Source of the DNA: Chloroflexota bacterium | GTDB lineage: Bacteria; Chloroflexota; UBA11872 | Direction of reading: 5' to 3' | NCBI GenBank assembly: GCA_028875175.1 | Contig: JAPPFO010000028.1 | Location: 1-5,157, forward strand | DNA length: 5,157 nt | In this document: positions 1-5,157 of the stretch, one piece after another | How positions within the stretch are numbered: position 1 is the stretch's first letter | Layout of the letters: the number at the start of each line of letters is the position of its first letter | Position numbers and translations under genes: made by a program | The notes under the pieces: generated by a model | What the model was told of the DNA's origin: nothing | What the model saw: the letters and a program-made list of their open reading frames with translations, nothing else | Database searches by the model: none

Positions 1-1
1 C

Positions 2-1249
2 CGTCCCGGCGGCGCCTTCCATCTCGGCGGACTCATCAACTGGGGCCTCCGCGTCGACGGTCGCACCGCTCAGAGCATCGACTTCGAAAACTGGACCGAA
101 ACCTGCCGCGTCCTCCCGCTCCAGGACATCCCCGGCCACGCCGGCCGAGATCTCGACTTCTGGAACGACTGGCTGCACATGCCCGCCACCGACCCCTACT
201 GGGCCTCCATCGACACCCGCCCCCACTGGAATGACATCACGGTCCCCGCCTTCGTCATGGGCGGCTGGTACGACCTCTACGCCCCCCAGGCCTTCGACCA
301 GTTCAACGGCCTCCGCCTCCACGGCGGATCCCAGGCCGCCCGCCAGTCCCGCCTCATCATGGGCCCCTGGCCCCACCACCTGGGCAACGACCTCCCCACC
401 GCCCCTCGAACTGGCGACATCGACTTCGGCGCCGCTTCCGTCGTCAACATCAACGCCCTCGAACGCGCCTGGTTCGACCGCTGGCTCAAGGGCAACGGCG
501 AGTCTTCGGCCGATGAACCGCCCCTCCGTCTATTCGTCATGGGCGCCAACCGTTGGCAGGACGAGCACGAATGGCCCCTCGCCCGCACCGACTGGCAACC
601 CTGGCACATCCGCTCCGGCGGCTCAGCCAACTCCGTCCGCGGCGACGGCACGCTTTCACTCGACCAACCCGGCGACGAACCCGCCGACACCTTCGTCTAC
701 GACCCCAACTTCCCCGTCCAGTCCCTTGGCGGCGCCAACTGCTGCACCCCCCACATCGAGCCCTGGGGCCCCTATGACCAGCGCCCCGTCGAAGCCCGCC
801 ACGACGTCCTCTGCTACACCTCGGTCCCGCTCGAGCAGGACCTTCAGGTCATCGGCCCCATCAAGCTCATCCTGCACGCCGCCACCGACGGCCTCGACAC
901 CGACTGGACCGCCAAGCTCGTCGACGTCTCACCCACCGGCTACGCCATGAACCTCTGCGACGGCATCCTCCGCGCCCGTTACCGCAATGGACAGGACCAG
1001 CCCAGCCTCCTGACCCCAGGCGCCGTCGAGCAGTACGAAGTCGAAGTCGGCGTCACCGCCAACGTCTTCAAGCGCGGCCACCGCATCCGCCTCGAAGTCT
1101 CCTCCTCCAACTTCCCCCGCTTCGACCGCAACCTCAACACCGGCAACAACCCCGCCACCGACACCCAAATCCGCGTCGCCCGCCAAACCATCCTCCACAC
1201 CCCCACCCACCCATCGCACCTGCTGCTGCCGGTCATCCCTGCTCGCTAA
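2..1249 (+). CDS. CocE/NonD family alpha/beta hydrolase (X-Pro dipeptidyl-peptidase-like), 5'-truncated
   Basis: The reading frame is open from base 2 to the TAA at 1247-1249, giving 415 codons. The gene starts outside the window, and the ATG at 179 is internal because family-typical sequence (GGAFHLGGLINWG) precedes it. Two members of the Ser-Asp-His triad are visible. The Asp lies in GGWYDLY (codon 272-274), matching the Asp of cocaine esterase. The His lies in GPWPHH (codon 374-376), matching the GPWxH motif. The nucleophilic Ser (GxSYxG) should lie in the missing 150-190 residues, since family members are about 550-600 residues long. From about base 750 onward the sequence fits the C-terminal jelly-roll domain (PepX_C), with segments such as DWTAKLVDVSPTGYAMN and RGHRIRLEVSSSNFPRFDRN. 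The family hydrolyses esters or amides, including acyl esters and beta-lactam esters, so the substrate cannot be predicted. Wobble positions are strongly C-ending, unlike the minus-strand genes. The gene converges on the PLP-enzyme gene, so it is not part of that operon. Confidence 0.93.
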   Translation, partial: RPGGAFHLGGLINWGLRVDGRTAQSIDFENWTETCRVLPLQDIPGHAGRDLDFWNDWLHMPATDPYWASIDTRPHWNDITVPAFVMGGWYDLYAPQAFDQFNGLRLHGGSQAARQSRLIMGPWPHHLGNDLPTAPRTGDIDFGAASVVNINALERAWFDRWLKGNGESSADEPPLRLFVMGANRWQDEHEWPLARTDWQPWHIRSGGSANSVRGDGTLSLDQPGDEPADTFVYDPNFPVQSLGGANCCTPHIEPWGPYDQRPVEARHDVLCYTSVPLEQDLQVIGPIKLILHAATDGLDTDWTAKLVDVSPTGYAMNLCDGILRARYRNGQDQPSLLTPGAVEQYEVEVGVTANVFKRGHRIRLEVSSSNFPRFDRNLNTGNNPATDTQIRVARQTILHTPTHPSHLLLPVIPAR

Positions 1250-1277
1250 CCGGGCAAACTCGTTCGCAGGTCGCTCG
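1250..1277. other. Convergent intergenic gap, no clear terminator
   Basis: Only 28 bases separate the stop codon of the plus-strand hydrolase from the stop codon of the minus-strand PLP enzyme. I see no GC-rich hairpin followed by a T-run on either strand. Termination must therefore be Rho-dependent, lie inside the neighbouring gene, or allow overlapping 3' ends. Confidence 0.7.
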
Positions 1278-2510
1278 TCAAGCGCCGCTGAAGAGTTCCC
1301 GCACGGCGCTTTCCGACGCCTCAACCGTCGGCGGCGGCTGCGGCGGCTGCCCGCCCTTCAACCCCGTCTCCGATAAGACAACCACCACCGAAGCGTCACG
1401 CCCAATCGCCCCGCTCGCCGTCAACTGCTCCAGCGCCGGCAACACCACGCACGCCGTCGGCCCCGCCCACACCCCCTCATTCCTGGCCAGCCACGTCTGC
1501 CACGCGGCAATCTCGTCATCCTCAACCGCCGCGCCCAGCCCCCGGACTTGACGCAGCTTCCGCAGAGCCAGGCGCCCCTTCGCCCCCATGTCGCCCACCA
1601 GCACCCCACCGGCGATCGAATCGCCGGCCTCAACAGCGTCGTACTCACCGCCGCTCTCAAGCGCACGCACGACGCTCGCCGACGCACTGCTCTGCGCCAC
1701 GACCGGCCGCGGCGCAAAGTCGGTGAATCCGCCGTACGCGTATTGCTCGAACCCTCGCGTCGCAGCCAGGAACAGGTCCCCAGCGCCCAACGGATACACA
1801 ACGACGTCCGGCGAACGCTCGCCCAGCTGCTCTACGATTTCAAAGGCCAGCGTCTTCTGGCCCTCGCTGTTGTACGGGTTGGGGCTCGATCCGGCGTCGA
1901 ACGCCAGGTATTCGTCAAACACGGGCTGGATAGCGGCCGCCATCGCGTCGTACGGCACGTCGTAGACGTGCATGTCGGCAGTCCCCGCCGCCATGTGGTC
2001 GAGCTGGTTTTCGCTCGCATGTGCCGCGCTGAACACATGGGCCCGCAGCCCCGCCCGCGCCGCGTAGTTGGCGATCGACGACCCCATATTCCCGCTACTC
2101 ACGCACCCCACGCGCCCGAAACCAAAGGTCAGCGCCGCCGCTATCGCCGTCACCGACGAGCGGTCCTTCATGCTGCCCGTCGGATTCACGCCTTCCAGCT
2201 TCAGGCGCACGTCACGCAGGCCAAGCCGGTCCGCCAGCCGCCCGGCAGGCAGGAGGGGCGACATGCCCTCGCCAAGCGTCACGCGGTGGTCGGGCGCCGT
2301 GGGCGGCAGCAGCCGGTCCCAGCGCCAGATTCCGCCGCCAGGTCCATTCCCAATGCCCAACTTCGCGGCCATATCGAGGTCGTACTCAACGACAAGCAGC
2401 CCAGGGCACCGTGGGCACCCGCGCACGTAATCCAGCGCAAACCCGAGCCCGCAGTCGATGCACCGCAACCCCACCGCGGCCGAGCGCTCCGCGTCGTCAA
2501 TCCAGGTCAC
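1278..2510 (-). CDS. Threonine synthase-like PLP-dependent enzyme with N-terminal zinc ribbon
   Basis: This is a 410-residue fold-type II PLP enzyme related to threonine synthase, which converts O-phosphohomoserine to threonine in the cytoplasm. The N-terminus has a CxxC...CxxC zinc ribbon (C17, C20, C32, C35), as in many bacterial and archaeal threonine synthases. The PLP lysine is K115 in NPTGSMKDRS. A substrate-binding SSGNMGSS loop is at 138-145, and a glycine-rich loop (PLGAGD, 240-245) likely holds the PLP phosphate. NPYNSEGQKT (211-220) and the C-terminal GLK (383-385) also fit the family. The start is GTG at 2510, with GGAAGG seven bases upstream. No ATG, GTG or TTG lies in frame between it and the preceding stop. 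The frame remains open upstream, but that part reads through the oxidase gene and is not family sequence. The canonical TGHGLKD motif is replaced by SETGLKGG, the Phe before K115 is Met, and a QPPQPPP tail (388-394) is present. A role other than threonine synthesis (a cysteate-synthase-like or dehydratase-like paralogue) is possible. The gene is last in the cluster, 56 bases after the oxidase. Confidence 0.9.
   Translation of the reverse strand: MTWIDDAERSAAVGLRCIDCGLGFALDYVRGCPRCPGLLVVEYDLDMAAKLGIGNGPGGGIWRWDRLLPPTAPDHRVTLGEGMSPLLPAGRLADRLGLRDVRLKLEGVNPTGSMKDRSSVTAIAAALTFGFGRVGCVSSGNMGSSIANYAARAGLRAHVFSAAHASENQLDHMAAGTADMHVYDVPYDAMAAAIQPVFDEYLAFDAGSSPNPYNSEGQKTLAFEIVEQLGERSPDVVVYPLGAGDLFLAATRGFEQYAYGGFTDFAPRPVVAQSSASASVVRALESGGEYDAVEAGDSIAGGVLVGDMGAKGRLALRKLRQVRGLGAAVEDDEIAAWQTWLARNEGVWAGPTACVVLPALEQLTASGAIGRDASVVVVLSETGLKGGQPPQPPPTVEASESAVRELFSGA
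1333..1350. repeat. Perfect 9-bp tandem duplication inside the PLP-enzyme gene
   Basis: GGCGGCTGC occurs twice in direct succession on the + strand. On the minus strand it encodes most of the QPPQPPP stretch near the C-terminus of the threonine-synthase-like protein. Because the unit is nine bases the reading frame is kept. It looks like a slippage-derived low-complexity tail rather than a regulatory element. Confidence 0.6.
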
Positions 2511-2517
2511 GCATGCG

Positions 2518-2523
2518 CCTTCC
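2518..2523 (-). promoter_or_regulatory. Ribosome binding site deciding the GTG start of the PLP enzyme
   Basis: GGAAGG on the minus strand lies seven bases upstream of the GTG at 2510-2508. It supports that start over any longer form. The nearby ATG overlapping the spacer is in another frame and meets a stop after five codons. Confidence 0.65.
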
Positions 2524-2566
2524 AGTACCGCCAGATCGGCTGCTGATGGATACCGGTGTGTCCGGG

Positions 2567-4132
2567 CTAGCTCGCCGTCACCCGCGCGTGAATCGCCGCC
2601 ACCGCCGCGTGCGCCGCCAGCGCTGCCCCTTCCTGCCAGCCGGGCAGCGCCGTTGCCTGGTCGCCGGCGAAGTAGATGGCGCCATCCGGCTCCAACAGCT
2701 CGGGCGGCGCCGCATAGTTCCGCGGCCAGCCCCCCTTCTGGAAGGGCACGTTCAGCCAGGCGCGGCTTACGCCCGACTCGATCTCGTCCGTGTATCCGGG
2801 ATGGATTTGCTCGCCCTCGGCCATCGCGGTTCGCAGCCGTTCCGGAGGTGTCATCTGGGTGAAGCGCAGGCCCTGGCCGGGCTGGTCGTCCCAGATGTAG
2901 GCGCCCATGATGACGCCCTTGCGCTGGTGGTAGCCGTTCGACGGATACCAGATCTGCGTGATGTCCTGGTCCGTCCACGAAATCCCGCCATAGATGGCGT
3001 GATCCTCTTCCCAGAACCGCCGCCGCGCCTGGAATCCGATCTTGACCGCGTGCTCGAACTCGATGGACTCGATCGCCGCCTGCGTCTCCGGCGCGAAGTC
3101 GTTCGGAATGTCCTTCAGCACCGGCGCCGGAATCGTGCAAATCGCAAAGTCCGCCTCGATCGCTCCTTGCTGGTTGCGGCGCTGGTCTTCGTAAACGATG
3201 CGAACGCCCTGGGACGTCTTGCGAATCTCCTCCGCAACGCTCTGGAACTGGATCAGATGTCCCACGCGCGCCCGAAAAGCCTTCGCGATCGCATCCATCC
3301 CGCCAACGGGCTGAAAGAGCGTGGGGTTCTGGTTGAGGAACTGGCTGAAGTGCAGCTTGTACTGCCAGAAGTCGGACTTGAGCAGCTCGCTGAAGTCCAA
3401 CGGGTCGTTCACGTCGCCCGGCGCGATCCCGGCATGGACCTGCTCGCCCTGATAGCCGCTGCGGTTCGACCCGGCGTACAGATGGTCGGGGTCCAGCCCG
3501 CCGAACGCTGTGAGCATCGCCAACACCTGCTCCTTGTCCTCACCGCTCAATTCCTCGTCAAGCGCATTTCGATTGACGGCCTTTGCGAGGAGTTCGGCGA
3601 CGTATCCGCGCAGGTCCGTCATCACCTGCCGACCCGTGACCGTCTTCCCACCAAAGGCTTCCGCGTTGTGGAACAAGGCGCCGCGGTTGTCGTTGGTGAA
3701 GACCTCCAGCTCGACCCCGAATTCCTTGCAATAGCCGAGGATGACCCGGTGGTGATACGGAATCCGCGCCGGTCCCATGTTGGCGTAGAGGTGGTCTTCC
3801 TGGTCGAAGTCGACCCACTGCCGGTTGTCGACTTCCCGAATCACGTCCCCGCCCCGCACGGTCAGGTTTCGCCCGCCGGCGCGGCCGGTCGCTTCGAGAA
3901 TCGTGCATTGATACCCGGCCTTCGAGAGCTCGTACGCCGCCGTCATTCCGGAGATGCCGGCGCCAAGGATCACCACGCGCTTCCCGTAGCCTGATCCAAG
4001 CGGAAGCTCGGGCGCCGTCGCCTGCGCCATGACCGGCCCAAGCAGGCCCATCGCGCTCATCGTGTGGTACGTCGCGCCCACCCCGGCAACCGCGCCGATC
4101 GATCGCAGGAAGTCTCGCTTGGTCATCCCCAT
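2567..4132 (-). CDS. Tat-exported FAD-dependent amine oxidase, L-amino acid oxidase-like
   Basis: This is a flavin amine oxidase of 521 residues from the chosen start. Such enzymes oxidise an amine or L-amino acid to an imine, which hydrolyses to a keto acid or aldehyde, ammonia and H2O2. The N-terminus looks like a Tat signal: TKRDFLR (4-10), a hydrophobic stretch, then AQA (36-38) as a probable cleavage site. The lead pair is Lys-Arg rather than Arg-Arg. The FAD Rossmann motif GAGISG is at 57-62, followed by E80 and RAGGR (84-88). MGPARIP places R123 where snake-venom L-amino acid oxidases have the carboxylate-binding Arg (GPMRLP). K364 fits the conserved lysine near flavin N5. FWEEDHAIYGG (373-383) and WYPS (395-398) also resemble that family. 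The C-terminal FAD motif YFAGDQATALPGW is at 487-499. The ATG at 4132 is preferred because GAGAGAGGG lies seven bases upstream. An ATG at 4165 would add 11 residues, but it has a cramped RBS and lies in the possible -10 box. A monoamine or polyamine oxidase specificity is the main alternative. Confidence 0.93.
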   Translation of the reverse strand: MGMTKRDFLRSIGAVAGVGATYHTMSAMGLLGPVMAQATAPELPLGSGYGKRVVILGAGISGMTAAYELSKAGYQCTILEATGRAGGRNLTVRGGDVIREVDNRQWVDFDQEDHLYANMGPARIPYHHRVILGYCKEFGVELEVFTNDNRGALFHNAEAFGGKTVTGRQVMTDLRGYVAELLAKAVNRNALDEELSGEDKEQVLAMLTAFGGLDPDHLYAGSNRSGYQGEQVHAGIAPGDVNDPLDFSELLKSDFWQYKLHFSQFLNQNPTLFQPVGGMDAIAKAFRARVGHLIQFQSVAEEIRKTSQGVRIVYEDQRRNQQGAIEADFAICTIPAPVLKDIPNDFAPETQAAIESIEFEHAVKIGFQARRRFWEEDHAIYGGISWTDQDITQIWYPSNGYHQRKGVIMGAYIWDDQPGQGLRFTQMTPPERLRTAMAEGEQIHPGYTDEIESGVSRAWLNVPFQKGGWPRNYAAPPELLEPDGAIYFAGDQATALPGWQEGAALAAHAAVAAIHARVTAS

Positions 4133-4139
4133 TGATGCG

Positions 4140-4148
4140 CCCTCTCTC
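4140..4148 (-). promoter_or_regulatory. Ribosome binding site deciding the start of the amine oxidase
   Basis: GAGAGAGGG on the minus strand ends seven bases before the ATG at 4132-4130, a normal Shine-Dalgarno spacing. The rival ATG at 4165 has AAGGA only three bases upstream, which is short. A third ATG at 4126 is also in frame but less well spaced. Confidence 0.5.
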
Positions 4149-4160
4149 GATTGTTCTCTT

Positions 4161-4189
4161 AACATAATTCCTTATGTGCACGCGGTCAG
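4161..4189 (-). promoter_or_regulatory. Candidate sigma-70-type promoter upstream of the amine oxidase
   Basis: Reading the minus strand, CTGACC (4189-4184) and TATGTT (4166-4161) each match four of six bases of TTGACA and TATAAT, with a 17-base spacer. They lie in the 93-base gap between the SDR stop and the oxidase start, a gap visibly AT-richer than its surroundings. Transcription would begin about 4150-4155, just upstream of the ribosome binding site at 4140-4148. This is a two-box match by eye, so false-positive risk is considerable. The rest of the gap shows no clear operator or terminator hairpin. Confidence 0.3.
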
Positions 4190-4225
4190 TTGCAAGCTGG
4201 TTCTCTTTGCCGATCTGCAGCCGGC

Positions 4226-5017
4226 CTATCGCTCGTTCGGCCGCGTCCCCGCAATGCTCAACCCGCCGTCCACGACCAGTTGCTGTCCGGTCACGTACGA
4301 CGACTCGTCGCTCGCCAGAAACAGCACGGCGTTCGCGATGTCCTCCGCCTCACCGATTCGCTGCAGCGGGATCCGCGACGCCGACTCGTCGATCAGGGCC
4401 TGGATGTCCGGCACGGCGGTCACTTCGGCCCGCCACATCGGCGTATCGATCCCGCCCGGCAGCACCGCGTTCACGCGGATGCCGTGGCGCCCATAGTCAA
4501 CCGCCATCTGCCGTGTCAGCCCCAGCATCCCCGCCTTCGCCGAGGCGTACGCCGAGTACGTGTCGAACCCCATGATCGCCTGCACCGACGACGTATTGAT
4601 AATCGACCCGCCCCCCTGCGCCTGCATGATCGGCGCGGCCACGTGGCAGCCGCGGTAGACGCTGAGCAGGTTGATGTTCAGGCACTCCAGGAAATGCTCC
4701 TCGCTGGCCTCGCCGATCAGCGCATGGAAGTTCACGCCCACGTTGTTGTGCAGCACGTCCAGCCGTCCCCACCGGTCCGTCGCCGTTTCGATGGCCCGCC
4801 GCACGTCGGCCATCTCCCGCACGTCCGCGGTCACGCCGACAGCTTGGCCTCCGGCCGATTCGATGTCGGCGGCATGCGCCGCCACGGCCTCGCCCATGTA
4901 GTCGGCCAGCACAACCCTGGCGCCCTGGTGCGCAAACAGCCGTGCCGTAGCTTCGCCGATTCCGCCGGCCGCTCCGGTAACCACCGCGACCTTGCCGGCC
5001 AGCCGATCGTTGCTCAT
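4226..5017 (-). CDS. Short-chain dehydrogenase/reductase (classical SDR), NAD-preferring
   Basis: This 263-residue protein has the usual length of classical SDRs (about 250) and is a cytosolic NAD(P)(H)-dependent alcohol/ketone oxidoreductase. The cofactor motif TGAAGGIG is at 14-21. D39 at the end of the second beta strand suggests NAD(H) rather than NADP(H). NNVG is at 91-94. The catalytic tetrad is complete: N116, S144, Y157 and K161 (YASAK). PGGIDTPMW (187-195) follows the usual PG motif, and the C-terminus has the standard SSYVTGQQLVVDGG segment. The ATG at 5017 overlaps the stop of the upstream amidohydrolase in an ATGA arrangement and lacks a strong Shine-Dalgarno sequence, so translation probably depends on coupling. 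Names such as 3-oxoacyl-ACP reductase (FabG) or glucose dehydrogenase are often attached to this family. Without an adjacent acyl-carrier or fatty-acid gene, the substrate is left open. The amidohydrolase neighbour favours a catabolic role. Confidence 0.95.
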   Translation of the reverse strand: MSNDRLAGKVAVVTGAAGGIGEATARLFAHQGARVVLADYMGEAVAAHAADIESAGGQAVGVTADVREMADVRRAIETATDRWGRLDVLHNNVGVNFHALIGEASEEHFLECLNINLLSVYRGCHVAAPIMQAQGGGSIINTSSVQAIMGFDTYSAYASAKAGMLGLTRQMAVDYGRHGIRVNAVLPGGIDTPMWRAEVTAVPDIQALIDESASRIPLQRIGEAEDIANAVLFLASDESSYVTGQQLVVDGGLSIAGTRPNER

Positions 5018-5157
5018 GCCAGCGAGTAGAACTCTCGCGCGTTGCCGCCCAGCACCGCCGCGCGCTCGTTAGCGCTTAGCCGGTCCAGCGCGCCCGTTAC
5101 CGTTTGGAACGTCTCCTCGTAGCCGGCCGCCAGCAGCGCCACCGGCCAGTCGCTGCC
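5014..5157 (-). CDS. Amidohydrolase-2 family metal-dependent hydrolase, C-terminal fragment
   Basis: Only the last 47 codons are in the window, ending at the TGA at 5016-5014. The fragment starts with GSDWPV, the characteristic late-barrel motif of the amidohydrolase-2 (COG3618-like, L-fuconolactonase-type) family. Its Asp (codon 5151-5149) is the expected metal or catalytic residue of the last TIM-barrel strands. It ends with GGNAREFYSL, matching the usual C-terminal GNAxRFY helix. LSANERAAVLGGNA is also typical. Family members hydrolyse lactones or decarboxylate or hydrolyse cyclic substrates in the cytoplasm. The family is about 280-300 residues long, so roughly 240 residues lie beyond the window edge. 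The stop codon shares four bases (ATGA) with the SDR start, which indicates one operon with translational coupling. The family call is firm for so short a piece because both end motifs are present; the substrate is unknown. Confidence 0.85.
   Translation of the reverse strand, partial: GSDWPVALLAAGYEETFQTVTGALDRLSANERAAVLGGNAREFYSLA

Noticed and set aside
231..950. A 239-codon frame overlapping the plus-strand hydrolase.
   Set aside because: Its Ser/Pro/Thr-rich composition is what a frame shift of C-ending codons yields. The hydrolase frame carries the Asp and His motifs and the C-terminal domain.
1548..2546. A 332-codon open frame on the + strand opposite the PLP enzyme.
   Set aside because: It has Arg/His-rich shadow composition and no domain, and the opposite strand carries a convincing PLP enzyme.
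2511..3140. Upstream extension of the PLP-enzyme frame, which stays open to an ATG at 3140 and would give a 620-residue protein.
   Set aside because: The extra 210 residues are Arg/Gly/Ala-rich, match no part of the threonine synthase family, and lie out of frame within the well-supported oxidase gene. The GTG at 2510 has a good ribosome binding site.
2411..3994. A 527-codon open frame on the + strand opposite the amine oxidase.
   Set aside because: It is opposite a gene with clear family motifs, its translation is Arg/Val/Leu-rich with no recognisable domain, and long stop-free antisense frames are expected at this GC content.
4126..4165. The ATG at 4165 as start of the amine oxidase (532 residues).
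   Set aside because: It has only a cramped ribosome binding site and puts 11 polar residues before the Tat-like motif. It cannot be excluded without transcript or protein N-terminus data.
4190..5029. A 279-codon open frame on the + strand opposite the SDR.
   Set aside because: It is a His/Arg-rich shadow with no motif, while the SDR on the other strand has a full catalytic tetrad.

Overview
The window is a GC-rich, densely coding stretch of bacterial chromosome with five protein genes, two of them cut by the window edges. There are no RNA genes, mobile elements, CRISPR arrays, or gene-free stretches over 300 bases. The gene families are common in heterotrophic soil and marine bacteria such as Chloroflexota, Actinomycetota and Alphaproteobacteria. 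The sequence alone does not fix the phylum. A Chloroflexota-like metagenomic lineage is only a guess, based on the high GC content and this mix of catabolic enzymes.

Layout. On the + strand, positions 2-1249 hold the C-terminal part of a CocE/NonD-type (X-Pro dipeptidyl-peptidase-like) serine hydrolase. It ends 28 bases before the end of a convergent minus-strand cluster. In transcription order (right to left) that cluster contains four genes. The first is the last 47 codons of an amidohydrolase-2 family metal-dependent hydrolase (5157-5014). The second is a classical NAD(P)-dependent short-chain dehydrogenase/reductase (5017-4226), joined to the first by an ATGA overlap. The third is an FAD-dependent amine oxidase resembling L-amino acid oxidases, with a Tat-like export signal (4132-2567). 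The fourth is a zinc-ribbon, PLP-dependent threonine-synthase-like enzyme with a GTG start (2510-1278). The 93-base gap before the oxidase is locally AT-richer and holds a plausible sigma-70-type promoter, so the last two genes may form their own transcription unit inside a longer operon.

How they may work together. The amidohydrolase and SDR look translationally coupled and are a common pair in small-molecule catabolism (hydrolysis plus alcohol/ketone oxidoreduction). The oxidase is predicted to act outside the cytoplasmic membrane on an amino acid or related amine, releasing a keto acid or aldehyde, ammonia and H2O2. The PLP enzyme would act in the cytoplasm on a related amino acid. A shared amino-acid-derived substrate is an inference from gene order only. 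No clearly unprecedented system is visible. The points most worth a second look are the pairing of an exported L-amino-acid-oxidase-like enzyme with a divergent threonine-synthase paralogue, and the altered active-site motifs of that paralogue.
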